In this document: positions 1 to 9,727 of the stretch, in pieces
Numbering within the stretch: position 1 is the stretch's first letter
Layout of the letters: each line of letters opens with the position of its first letter
Assembly (NCBI GenBank): GCA_015680685.1
Contig: MNCI01037593.1
Span: forward strand, 28,740-49,131
Direction: 5' to 3'
Length of the DNA stretch: 20,392 nucleotides
Source of the DNA: Gnetum montanum
Taxonomy: Eukaryota; Streptophyta; Gnetopsida; Gnetales; Gnetaceae
Position numbers and translations under genes: made by a program
Notes under the pieces: model-generated
Told to the model about the DNA's origin: nothing
The model's database searches: none
What the model saw: only the letters and a program-made list of their open reading frames with translations

Positions 1-1075
1 TGGCCCATAAAGGAAAAGTTGCATAAATAATATAAGGTCCTTCCCACAGTGTTTGAAATTTAGTACGTTGTGGCACATGTGTGGGATTCCAGTAGAGAAC
101 CTTATCTCTTGGCTGATATTTAACTTTCCTAATTCTTAGGTCATGACCTTGTTTATTAAAGGCCTTGTGCAATTCATTAGATGACAGGGGAGCTAATCGA
201 TTTTCATCTAGTAAGTTAAGGATTACTAACTATTGTTTTTGTGCTAGATCAAGGTCAAGGTTGAGGTCACATGTCATGGATAGTGTACGAAGCTTAGTTT
301 GAATGGGAAGCATTGGTAATTTACCATACACTAACTCATAGGGAGAGTAGCCTATAGGGATTTTCCATGTGGAGCAGTATGCCCAAAGAGCATCGTTCAA
401 TTTGGTGCTCCAATATTGCCTAAACTTGCTAATGGTTCTTGTCAATATCTTTGTAATCTCCCTGTTGGTGACTTCTACTTGACTGTTCACTTGGGGGTGG
501 TATGTTGTAGTCAATTTATGCTCAACCCCTAAGCATTGCATTAATTTCCAAAAAGTTGCACTTGTGAAGTGTGTACCATTGTCTAAAATAAGTGCACGTG
601 GCACACCAAACCTATTTATGATGTACAAATCGTGCAACTGTAGATGATGTACAATCTTTAACAGTAGCTGCTTCGGCCCATTTTTTTAGGTAATCAACGG
701 CAACAATAATATAAGTTTTTCCATTGGACATTGGTGTAATTGGCCCTATAAAATCAATTCCCAAAATGTTAAAGGTTTCTAACAGTTGAATCCATTGTTA
801 TGGACTATCCATTCTAGCAGTCATTCCCCCATCACATTGACAATGCTCATAAGATTAGACGAAACGATGGGCATCCCGCAATAATGTAGGCCAATAATAT
901 CCTGCAAGTAGGATCTTGATGGTTGTTCGTCTCCTAGCATAATGAACCACACAAGGACCCTCATGAGCATCTTGAAGAACTCACAGTTGATCTATATTGG
1001 GAACACACCATCAAACCAGGCCATCGTGACACACTTTGTAAAGTTGCCCATTGATCTCCATAAAGTACTTGCCTC
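1..1075 (-). pseudogene. Element A integrase (pseudogene; D-D35-E residues retained)
   Basis: Integrase inserts the element cDNA into chromosomal DNA. The N-terminal zinc-binding region lies at about 830-970: two His remain, but a stop and a Tyr replace part of the distal Cys pair. The first catalytic Asp is in GIDFIGP (753-755), the second in LDNGTHF (581-583) and the Glu in SQVEVTN (473-475). Exactly 35 residues separate the last two, the canonical D35E spacing. A frameshift near 640 separates the first Asp from the other two. An open stretch covers 230-637. After one stop the frame continues to position 1 with a C-terminal domain ending in a WEGPY motif. No chromodomain can be assessed because the window ends here. 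Product inactive as it stands. Confidence 0.92.
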
Positions 1076-1239
1076 AGTGAAGAAACTGTTGTTTCTTCTT
1101 AAGGTTTGACTCTTGTGGTGTTTGTTGGGTGAGGAGATAGGTAAGAATGCTACTGTACCAGTTTGTCTCCATGGGTGATTAATTATTCACTACATCAACA
1201 AAGAGGAATTCATCAGGGAAATGATTAGAAATTGGATAC

Positions 1240-1690
1240 TCATCCTCTTTATTGTCCCATTGCAACTGAGATAAATGATTAGCAACTACATTCTCGATGC
1301 CCTTGTGATCGATCATCATTAAATCAAACTCTTATAAGATTATAAGCCATCGTATTATACGAGGGCTTCCCATTGGCTTATTCATGAGGAACTAGATTGT
1401 ACTATGATCTGTATGTATATATACTTTATATCCCAATACATAGTGTCTAAACTTTTCTAGTGCAAACAATACAACCATTAATTCTTTCTCTATGGTAGTG
1501 TAGTTAAGTTGTGCACTAGAGATACTTCTACTTGTACAATGGATGTAATAAGGATGCTTCTAGTCATCTAATTGTGTAAGTATGGCTCCTAAAGCATAGT
1601 TGGATGCATCAGTCATGATATGGAAGGGTTTGGACTAGTCAGGAGCTTGTAGAATGGGTGTTTCTACTAGCTTTTGTTTCAAATTTTGGA
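1240..1690 (-). pseudogene. Element A RNase H (pseudogene)
   Basis: RNase H removes the RNA strand of the RNA-DNA hybrid during reverse transcription. Visible motifs are TDASNYALGA (Asp at 1608-1610), EKEL (1479-1490) and HTDHS (Asp at 1407-1409). The final family motif, normally VADHLS, reads VANHLS: the predicted fourth acidic residue is Asn (1278-1280). The frame is long and readable but carries in-frame stops. One replaces the Trp of the conserved PDWSKPF-type motif just before the domain, another lies after LTQLDD, another after HSTI. Most of these sit in CTAG. The domain follows RT directly, as usual in Ty3/gypsy. Confidence 0.9.
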
Positions 1691-2883
1691 AAGCTAATTC
1701 GCATTCCCTGGTCCACTCGAAAGGTACGTCCTTTTTCGTTAATTCCACCAATGGTTTGGAAACCTTTGAAAAGTTCTTAATAAATCTCCTATAGTAGCTA
1801 GTATGTCCAAGCAAGCAATGGTCGAATATCTTTGACAGTTTTCGGTTGATGGGTAATTCCTTGGATAATTTTGATTTTCTCGGGGTCTACCTCTATCCTT
1901 GTGTGTGAGATTTTATGCCCTAGTATTACACCTTCTTGGACCATGAAATGACTTTTCTGCTAGTTGATCTTGAAATTGGTTTCTACACATCTTTTTAACA
2001 CTTGCTCCAACCGGTCTAAGGCTTAATCAAAGTTTGCTCCATAAGTGGAGAAGTCAACCATAAAGACCTCCACGCCATTCCCTATCTGCTATTGGAATAT
2101 GCTTAGAATTAGTCTTTGAAATGTTGCAAGGGCATTGCACAAGCTAAATGACATCTGTTTGTATGCGAACATTCCCCAAGGACTAGTGAACGTAGTCTTG
2201 GCTTGGTCTTCTAAGGCTATTTGTATTTGGTTATATCTGCTATATCCATCCAAAAAACTGTAATAGTGATGCCCTGCGATGGTGTCTAAGAATTGGTCAA
2301 CAAATGGCAATGGAAAGTGATCATTGAATGTTCCTATATTTAGTAGATTCAAATCTATGCACACCCTTCATTTGCCTCCCTTTTTAGGCACAATAACTAA
2401 GGAGCTAACTCATTTTCTATCAGCAATGGGATATATGAACGTAGCCTTGAGAAGCTGTTCGATTTCTTCCTTAACTACTTGCTTCAGCTTAGGATTCAAT
2501 CACCTTTGTGGTTGTCTTCGAGTCTTCATGGAGGGGTTAGTGTAAATTCTATGTTGGCATATCCTAGGATCTATTTTAGTTAATTTGGGATATGACCAAG
2601 CAAAGGCTTTTGACCATTTATTTATTACCTTCAGCAGTTCTTCTTTCTGTTGAGAAGCAAACTTAGTGTTGATAATTACCAGTTTTTCATTTTTAAGGAA
2701 CGTGTATTCCATACTGATGAGTAATGGTTCCAGCTTGAGGGGATCATGCTTAAATTTCTCAGGGATTTCCAACTTCCCCCAATTGATATTTTCAAGATTA
2801 AGACTTGGAAGTTGGCACTGGACTTGCTCTAATGTGTCTATGTTATCGATGTAAGCACAAGTCAAACCCTCAGTTGGTTCCAT
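1690..2883 (-). pseudogene. Element A reverse transcriptase with protease-RT linker (pseudogene)
   Basis: RT copies the genomic RNA into cDNA. The linker (2500-2883) starts MEPTEG and ends RRQPQR. The RT then shows VPKKGG, VCIDLN, DHFPLPF, YYSFLDGYS (first catalytic Asp at 2248-2250) and LCNALATFQR. The active-site box normally reading FMDDFS is FMVDFS (Val at 2056-2058), removing an essential Asp. Further damage includes stops after QPQR, at two positions normally holding Trp (before VSSLV and before RVCID), after SIFQ, and at N-stop-QK. A 4-bp duplication near 1806-1822 (AAGC repeated) shifts the frame in the thumb/connection region. Family type fits plant Athila/Tat-like RTs; this is a judgement from motifs, not a tree. 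Confidence 0.93.
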
Positions 2884-2967
2884 GCATACTACTATCTTGA
2901 TTAGCTATTAGCCACTGAGTGTCTTCCTATCATGTGGTTGCTGCATACAAGCATCTTTGTATGTTAA

Positions 2968-3440
2968 TCACTTGTGCACACTGATTGCATGTAGGCAATG
3001 CTGAACTTTGTACAAACCATGACCTCTGCACACAATTACACCCTGTGTCACTGTATGTGAGGCACATAACTTTCTTCTTCTCGATCTTTTCGAATGTATT
3101 TCCTTTGATATTTCTAGGGAAAGATCATGGATTCCTAGGCATGCGTCGATGGTGCTTAGCCATGCTCTTCCCATTATGATTGGGAAGTCCCCCTTATGAT
3201 TGTTTACCTGAATCACTAGAAAGGTAGCTGGGTATGACCACCCACAAATAGTGGTAACAATGTCTTCCACCAGTCCCAATGGGATAGTGATGGACTGGTT
3301 GACCAACTCTAGATAGATGTTGCTCTTTTTCAATGAAGACAGGTTCCAAGCCTTGTACATTTCTTGAGAAATCAATTTGACACTAGAACCTGAATCCAAA
3401 AGAGCCTTGCACGGTGCATTTCTAGTAATTTGTAAGTATA
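2968..3440 (-). pseudogene. Element A aspartic protease (retropepsin-like) and C-terminal tail
   Basis: The protease cleaves the Gag-Pol polyprotein and acts as a homodimer. The catalytic motif is ALLDSGSSVKLIS (Asp at 3394-3396). The second family signature is FPIIMGRAWLST, equivalent to the usual hydrophobic-hydrophobic-GR box. The frame is open from about 3430 to 2968, longer than a minimal retropepsin; the tail is Arg/Cys-rich. Upstream, the Pro-rich Gag tail is in another frame, so a frameshift near 3440-3490 separates them. Elements B and C carry homologous tails, but with a different Cys pattern. Confidence 0.9.
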
Positions 3441-4177
3441 TTAGAGAACTCCCAGGATCAGAGAATTTCCTAGGAAGGTGGCTAGCTTTGATCCAATTGA
3501 TGACGACATGTTTAGCATGATCGTATGCGTTGAGTGCAGTGATTGGGTTGAAGAGGGCTCCAAAGTTTTGATTGATACTGAGGCATCTAAGGAATTAGCC
3601 ACTTGTGATTGCAAGGGCTTGGTTGGATTGTTGGTTCTAAAGAAAGGTCTTTTCTTCATGTGGTTGTTGGAACCAATAGTAGGTTGAGAACTAATAGCCC
3701 TTGTGGCGTTACATTACTACGACTGGTAGGGATTTCACCTTGCATCGCTGAAGCAAGTGGTAGTGGAGCTATTGGTGGAAGAGATGCGACCGGATGAGAA
3801 GGATGATATGCTTGCAGAATATCACCTCTAGAAGAGGGAGTCCCATAATACTCATGGGCTTGGTAGTGAGGTTGAGGAGTGATGTGACTAGTAGAGTCAC
3901 GTGGGGAGATTGGTTTCTGCACATAATATCCATATGGGTCAGGTTGCTGTTAAGGATACTATTACCTTGGTGGTGGAATTCCCCATGATTGTGGGTGCTG
4001 CCACTATTGATATTGCTCAATCAGTTGTGGTGGAGTTCCATTGAGATAATATGTTAAGGGTTGGTGAAACTACCTTGGGTTACATTGAGGATAAGATAAC
4101 CTTTGGGGTGTTTGCCTTTTGTTTAATCATGGGTTGAGTGCATACAGCCTAGACTCTTGCAGATGTGAGATTACAAG

Positions 4178-4216
4178 GCAAAATCCCTTAGGATGGTCAT
4201 ATTGACATATCTCACA
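4178..4216 (-). other. Element A Gag zinc knuckle, CX2CX3HX4C
   Basis: The minus strand encodes CEICQYDHPKGFC. Spacing is C-X2-C-X3-H-X4-C, one residue shorter between the second Cys and the His than the usual retroviral CX2CX4HX4C knuckle. Element B has the same spacing at 11407-11445, with the residue after the second Cys now a stop. The location, between Gag core and Pro-rich tail, is right for a nucleocapsid motif. Confidence 0.75.
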
Positions 4217-4735
4217 TCCACTGTCATTGTCTGTTTCCGAATCCACAACCTCTTCAATGATGGAAACTTTGCCCTTACCCTTGCTATGTGCATGTTTAGC
4301 CTCTTTCTTTTTCTTTTCTCACTACCTTGCTCTCTAGACTCTACTATTTTAAGAATAGTTTGAAATCTATTGTCTAGGGAATCTCACATTTGGTCTACCT
4401 TTGTCAAAACTTCTGATGTCATATTTTGGATAGGCAAAGTTTTCCTATTCATCATCTCTTCCAGTGGTGACTCTTCTTCATCCTCACAAAATCTTACTCC
4501 CCTCTTTCGAAGGGAAGGATCTTGGTTATACTCTTTTGCACTTTCTCTCTTCCATAGCTCACCTTCTTCCGTAGCAAATTGCTCCAATAGTCTTTGAATT
4601 TGATGGGACCTAAGCTCGGATAGTTTCCCTTGGGAATAAGTCCCAAGGGTTCTTCTTGTTTCATGCCTAAGCCCATCCACAAGATGGTGTAGTTGATCCC
4701 ATTGCGAATAATCATGGCCAAGACAATGATGTAAC

Positions 4736-4999
4736 AATGCATAGTATAAGCCCATGGCATCATCCAAGGGTTCATGTCCTCCTTATTTCTAGCCTTGGAT
4801 TTACTTTTGCAAGTTAGACACTTGGGAGTACGTTTGGTACTTGTCATTAAATAGTTCTAACATAGTAAATGCATAGTATTGGCCCATGGCATCATCCAAG
4901 GGTTCATGTCCTCCTTATTTCTAGCCTTGGATTTACTTTTGCAAGTTAGACACTTGGGAGTACGTTTGGTACTTGTCATTAAATAGTTCTAACATAGTA
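4736..4999. repeat. 132-bp tandem duplication in element A gag core
   Basis: 4736-4867 and 4868-4999 are adjacent copies that differ at only two visible positions (TATAAGC versus TATTGGC). The unit is 44 codons long, so it does not shift frame. It repeats the segment from MLELFNDKY to the DDAMG motif. Element B has a single copy, so the duplication is specific to this copy or lineage. It is much less diverged than the rest of the element, so it arose late. Confidence 0.95.
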
Positions 5000-5297
5000 C
5001 TCCACCTACGAATGGATTCCGGTTCTAAAGACTAGTACCAGCTTTTTACTTCTTTAACTAATGTCCATGGGAATAACTTAAATTTTTTCCATTCATTCTC
5101 TATGTTCTATAAGGCACACGCATCATGGAATGCTTGTAAATGATTATAAGGATCAGTGTTGTATCCCCCTTCAAATCGTGGGATGTTGTTCATATCTAAT
5201 CTCTTGATCCTACTTTCTTTCTGATGCCTTGTTGGAATTCTAACAGCCTCAGTTATGTCTAACATACTTCGAGTAGCAAGGAGGAGTTGATTGTAAT

Positions 5298-5600
5298 CAT
5301 CTCGTCCATGGCGTCTATGATGCCTACATTGTTCCCTACTCTCCCTTCTTCTATGTTGTGACTCTCTAGAGTGCCCTCATCCCCTTTCTTGGCTGTTTTG
5401 TCTATGACTTCCACTTTGCCTACTTTTATCCCCATGGCCTTTTTCTTTATGACTATGTCTAGATATTAATGGAGAGGGTGAAGGAGATGATGAAAGTGAA
5501 GAAGAAGGAGAGCTATCACCATGACGGTGTTTGCTACCTTCTCTTCTACGGTCTCGACCCCGATTGAGATTACGATCAGAATGTTCATCTTTATCATGAG
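5298..5600 (-). other. Arg/Ser/His-rich (RS-like) domain inside element A Gag
   Basis: About 100 residues dominated by R, S, H, K, D, E and G lie in the frame of the downstream Gag core. They include stretches such as NLNRGRDRRREGSKHRH, a Ser/Pro run (SSPSSSLSSSPSPSP) and RRHGRDD. One stop interrupts it after SQERG. The composition resembles nuclear SR proteins and basic nucleic-acid-binding tails. Element B has lost the whole stretch by deletion. Any function (RNA binding, nuclear or speckle targeting) is inference. Confidence 0.7.
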
Positions 5601-6295
5601 TGCGTGTCCCTTTTTGGACCCTTTGTGCCCATGGGTATCAGAACCTGGGTTATGAATAGTGGAATGAAGGTTTTAATACACAGCCTCTTGGCCAAAGTCA
5701 AGGGGAGGAACATCATTGTGTGGGCGATTACTTGAAGTAGGTTCACCACCCTCATTTTCGCTTAAGATATGTGGGGCATCCTAGGACCACTTACCCTTCA
5801 AAGACTTATGATGTCTCTTCTGTTGCAAGTCCCTTTGACGTTGTGCCTCTATGGAATGGTATTCTCTCAAGTCATGGTCTTGCACAACGTATTCTGCATG
5901 TAAGTGCAGCATGCTAATTCGTGTAAGAGCATGAAGAAGCATGCTTGGGACTGAATGATCGAGAAGTAACACTATGTTACCTTCTAAGTCTCGCCAATGC
6001 AGTTGTTAATCTTGATGGAGGATAAACGTGAAGTCTGGTATATACTCATCGAGATGAATATATACCTCTCAAACTTGTTGAGGGATTGGCAGATCAATGT
6101 CATGTGTATTACGTTGCCGACTGTTTCATGTTTTTCGGACCTACGTGGTGAGGTGCTTTCGTATGAAGAAGGAGACATACTTGTCTGTTCAATGTGCAAT
6201 GTATTCTTGTTTATTATTTTCTCAACCAACTCTAAGGGTTCGTTCTAATGATGTGAATGATTTCCCATGTTCTAGTTAGTGCACAAACAACTAAG

Positions 6296-6314
6296 TCCCT
6301 GGCAACGATGCCAA
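6296..6314 (-). promoter_or_regulatory. Element A primer-binding site (tRNA-Asp-like)
   Basis: On the minus strand the sequence directly after the LTR is T-TGGCATCGTTGCCAGGGA. This resembles the complement of the plant tRNA-Asp 3' end including CCA (TGGCGCCGTTGCCGGGGA), with a few transition-type differences. It is where minus-strand DNA synthesis would be primed. The tRNA assignment rests on recalled tRNA sequence and should be confirmed by alignment. Confidence 0.82.
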
Positions 6315-7078
6315 TGATGAGTGGCGAGGTACCCCTATGCTCAACCATACGAATACGAGCATTTCATGCATGATTTGGTCGAATTCCAAGGACTAAGTGC
6401 TTATGTGCCCTTGTGGAACAAGGACGGGTTGGTTGATCGTTATCTTCCCAAGCTTACCTATATGTCATGATTGTATGGTTAAGTAAGCTTGAGGCATATG
6501 GATTTTATAGCTTTTATGTTTTTATGTCCTATGCTAGTAGGGAAGGAGAGAGGTAACTATGTGACTAATTTAACTTAACTACTCATTAACTAAGTTCTAA
6601 CTAATCCTAACACTAGCATCCATTCCCACTTGCTGTACACATACTAAACTAGTGCAACACTACTGGGATTACCAAACGTTAATTGTTATTGGGTTACCAA
6701 GCATTACACACATGCTCAAAGTGGTCGTGCTTGTGTAATTTAACGATTTGCTTAATTGATCAAAATGAATTGTTGTGCTAATAACATAAATGTAAAGTGC
6801 ATAAAATAAAATAAAATAAAATAAATGCATAAGAAAATAAAATAAAAGAAATGCGTAAGAAAACAAATCTCAAGTTTTGCAAGGATGAATCAAAGAGCTT
6901 GTCTTTATTGCCAACACAATGGTGTGTTTAGGTACATCAATGCTTGAATAAAGATCCGTCCACACTTCGACCTCTTGCTACGAGCACTTGGAAAATACTC
7001 TAACTTTCAAACAGACTACAAGAGTTTTGCTACTTGACTGCTAAAAGACTTCCTCTACAATTGTGCACCTGGGCACTG

Positions 7079-7086
7079 TATTTATA
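7079..7086 (-). promoter_or_regulatory. TATA box of element A LTR
   Basis: TATAAATA on the minus strand, aligned with the same motif in the B and C LTRs. Transcription toward gag would start about 30 bp to the left. The DNA upstream is the 33-bp tandem array. Confidence 0.6.
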
Positions 7087-7092
7087 GGCTTG

Positions 7093-7178
7093 GGAGCAAC
7101 TACTTTAATAATTAGAGTAACCGCTCTAATAATTAGAATGACTACTAAAGTAACCACTCTAATAATTAGAATAACTGC
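7093..7178. repeat. U3 tandem array of element A (continues at 13440-13582)
   Basis: The unit is about 33 bp and built on TAATAATTAGA plus AGAGTAACC. The core occurs at 7106, 7127 and 7160, then at 13466, 13499 and 13544 on the other side of element B. That makes six cores, with an extra 12-bp GCTAGAGTAACC step in places. It lies directly upstream of the TATA box, where enhancer elements of an LTR would be. B and C lack it. Confidence 0.85.
7174..7178. repeat. Target-site duplication of element B, left copy (ACTGC)
   Basis: The 5-bp ACTGC directly precedes the TGATGAG end of the B 3' LTR and matches 13435-13439 exactly. Five bp is the normal Ty3/gypsy integrase stagger. Removing B plus one copy restores the repeat phase of the element A LTR. 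Confidence 0.95.
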
Positions 7179-7976
7179 TGATGAGTGGCGAGGTATCCCT
7201 ACACTCAACCATAGGAATACGAGCATTACACGCGCGATCCGGTCGAACTTCGCAGACTAAGTGCCTACACGCCTCATGGAATACTTAAGGTTAATCATTC
7301 GTTGTCTTCCCAGACTTACTTGTATTTGTCACAGTTGTATGGTTAAGTAAGTCTGAGGTGTGTGATTTTTATATCTTTTCTGTTTTATCTCCTATGTTGA
7401 CGAGGTGAAGGATGAAGAGACTAATTAACTAACTTTAACTAACTAACTAAGCCTTAATTAACTTAGTATTAGTATCCGTTCCCACTTATCATTCACACCC
7501 TGAACCAATGCAACCTTGGTTACTAAACGTTAGTCCTTGCTGGGATCACCAAGCGTAATGCACATGCTCAAAGCGATCGTACTAAATGCACTTAACTACG
7601 GGAGAAGGGTTGAGAGAGATTTAATAAACTAATAAAGAATTTAAATGATAAAAAATAAATAATAGTAAATAAAATCCTATTTAGCCTATTCTATGCACTG
7701 CAAGGTTAATTCAAGAAGGTCGTCTTTATTTCCATACACAAACTTGTGTTCAGGTACAATATTTTCTCGAATAAAGATTTGTTCACTTTGGAACTCCTAC
7801 TGCGGGCACATGGAAATTATTCTATCTCTGAAGAGGTAAAAATTCCAAAGTTTCGCTATGGTCTAGGCCTAGATTAAGAAACAAGGGAGAGCTACCTCTT
7901 ATTTATAGATTTGACAGTGCACTACGATATCGCGTACGTGATATCGTAGGGGAAGATGCGAGATCGTGTCCCATCA
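7179..7976 (-). repeat. Element B 3' LTR
   Basis: It is 798 bp long, begins TGATGAG and ends CATCA, with the PPT immediately outside its right end. It carries a TATA box at 7900-7907 (TATAAATA on the minus strand). The short stretch between TATA and the LTR end (7910-7976) holds two exact GATATC units 14 bp apart (7926, 7940) plus a degenerate one. A perfect 12-bp palindrome TCTAGGCCTAGA lies just downstream of TATA (about 7862-7873). Confidence 0.96.
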
Positions 7977-7990
7977 GATCCCCATGACTG
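7977..7990 (-). promoter_or_regulatory. Element B polypurine tract
   Basis: On the minus strand the 3' LTR is preceded by CAGTCATGGGGATC. The short GGGGATC purine run adjoins the TGATG end of the LTR, the expected place for plus-strand priming. It is shorter than the C version by one G and has GATC in place of GGTA at the LTR junction. Confidence 0.7.
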
Positions 7991-8784
7991 AATAAAAACT
8001 CATCCTCGAGTTCCTTAAAAATATTGGGATGATATGGGATTATTAACTCAAAATGGAACTAATGGGATGACATGTGAACGGATCATCATTACAAGATAAG
8101 ACAAAACTAGTGTTCACAACAACAAGAGTAAACACTTTATACATTTGACATCAGGCCTTATTTAGCAGCTGAGAAAGAAAGAGAGGGAAAGAATTTTGTT
8201 GCTGCCAACGCCAAGATTGCACCTTTTGTTGTCCATCCATAAGCGCACTATCGATCTTGCTCCTTGCATAGCTGCTTCAGCACCGCTCCATTCGAAGTGT
8301 TCTCTTTAGATTTACTCCGTTGTTGTATGTTTGGCATCTGCACACATAACACAGTCTTAATATTAGCAAGGGTAAATGAATCACAATGTAGTTGATACCT
8401 TGCTTTGGTGAAAGGTCCATTGGCTGAGTTGTGGTATGGCTGATACGGGTCTGGAGATATATTCATGATAACTATCGAAGGTGTAGGGGTTAGGAGAAAA
8501 TTGAAAAAATTGGACCAGGACCCCCATGACTAAGAGTGAACCTCCGATAGTGATAGAATGGAGAAAGAAAAGAAACAAGAAAGATACCGAAAAAGAGAAA
8601 ACTATAACGTCGATGAAATGTATGTCAAGATGGAAATGAACAAAATAATATAGATTGCAAAAATGTTAGGGGAAAGAATTTAACTGATGCACCAAATAGG
8701 AATGTTAGTGGGTCCTCCGCAAAGCAGGCTCATGCCCTTAATGCCCTAAAAAACCCACATTCAAAGAGTTCATAGGCTCTGGGA

Positions 8785-8970
8785 ATGTCATTTGGAACAA
8801 GAGTTAAAGTCTTAACCGCAAGAATTTATCAAAAAGAAAACAATGCATCAACGAAAATATACACTAATGATACAACCGGCAATGAGGTGAACAATGGAGA
8901 GAAGAGAATGGAATGGAATCCCAAGAAGAAGGTGGTGTACAGTCCCTTGTGTAGTTTATGGTTAATGTGA
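8785..8970 (+). other. Possible antisense ORF in element B 3' region (61 codons)
   Basis: The plus-strand frame starts MSFGTRVKVLTARIYQKE and ends CSLWLM. Element C has the same frame (MSIGTRVKVLTVRIYQKE, about 18928) until a 2-base indel, after which the frame resumes and matches VVYSPLC. The reading extends upstream of the ATG through a TAG present in both copies to NVSGSS-KQAHALNAL (about 8700 and 18846). About half of the visible differences in the shared stretch fall at third codon positions. No known family recognised; it may be chance or a decayed antisense ORF. Confidence 0.25.
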
Positions 8971-9727
8971 CTTAGTAGGTCCCATTCCAAGTCTAGCCTC
9001 AAACAAACCACTTCCAGTAACTTTGCATTAATGCATTCGGTTGACACATCTTCTTGAAGTAACAAGAATGCCTTCACCCAAGAGCCACTACCATTCTGAC
9101 GAAACGAAGGAGGAGAGAATGGGAAGTGAGAAGGGCCTTAGTTAGAGGGAACATTTTTATTTTAGTTCCATAACTAGTGCTTGTAGCCCAATTGATTATT
9201 TTATCTAAGGGGTGTGCTTTGAATTCTCACTTTCTCTGTTTTTTTTCTCTTCTTTTGTTTTTTTTTCGTTTTTTTATGTGTTTATATGTGAGAACCACAC
9301 CATACAAAGACTTTGTTATTTTTATTAGCTCAGCTTTCCGATAATTGGGTAATGTTGAAGCGGTAAGAAAACTCAAGAAGAAAACATCCAAGCACCCAAG
9401 AGAATGACCAAAAGAAAAGAATTAAGTTCCCTTGAAGTCACACCCTTTTCAATCCTTGAGTACTTCCTTAGTTTGAGAAATGCCTAGTCACTGATTTGTT
9501 ATAGTTCTTATTAGAAATGGACTGTACATTTCCAAGTCGAGAGAGACCATAGAAATTTGTGGATGTATGGATGGAGTGAACTCATTGTGTGCATATTAAA
9601 AGAACCATATCTTAGTATCAACATCATAACTTAAAGGTAGAAACCAAACATTAGCAACCAATAGAGAAACAGTTCATACCATCATTAAGAATACTTATTG
9701 GTGACAAACATAACAAAATGGATAAGT

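Larger units (their letters stand above)
3441..6178 (-). pseudogene. Element A gag (pseudogene)
   Basis: Gag is the structural protein that assembles the particle and packages RNA. The best start is the ATG at 6178, aligned with that of element B (12535); an open frame extends further upstream, to 6229. Order on the minus strand: Ser-rich N-terminus; a segment ending near 5780; an acidic linker; an Arg/Ser/His-rich low-complexity domain (about 5600-5298); a conserved NNIPRFEGGYNTDPYNH entry; the retrotransposon Gag core (about 5195-4500, with WDQLHHLVDGLRHET); the CCHC knuckle (4178-4216); then a long Pro/Gln/Tyr-rich tail to about 3441. It is interrupted by several stops and frameshifts and by a 132-bp tandem duplication in the core. 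Multiple Trp or Gln codons read TAG or TAA. Confidence 0.88.
6315..7178 (-). repeat. Element A 5' LTR, PBS-proximal part (interrupted by element B)
   Basis: The left end begins TGATGAG immediately next to the PBS. The first roughly 250 bases are clearly related to the LTRs of B and C (TGATGAGTGGCGAGGTAC start, then a shared block ending in GTATGGTTAAGTAAG). A TATA box lies on the minus strand at 7079-7086. Upstream of it (7095-7178) is a tandem array built on the core TAATAATTAGA, which resumes at 13440 on the far side of element B. Together with 13440-13582 the LTR is about 1007 bp. An (ATAAA)n microsatellite lies at 6801-6824. Confidence 0.92.

Noticed and set aside
2985-3988. Several plus-strand frames of 60-80 codons opposite protease and gag
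   Set aside because: They are shadows of the minus-strand element A reading frames, with no recognisable domain.
6669-6866. Hydrophobic minus-strand frame of 65 codons in the element A LTR
   Set aside because: It spans an (ATAAA)n microsatellite inside an LTR; the Phe/Leu/Tyr pattern comes from base composition.
8829-9077. Minus-strand frame with a hydrophobic C-terminus as an env-like transmembrane protein
   Set aside because: Element C breaks the upstream frame with stops; only about 15 terminal residues are comparable, too little to support env.
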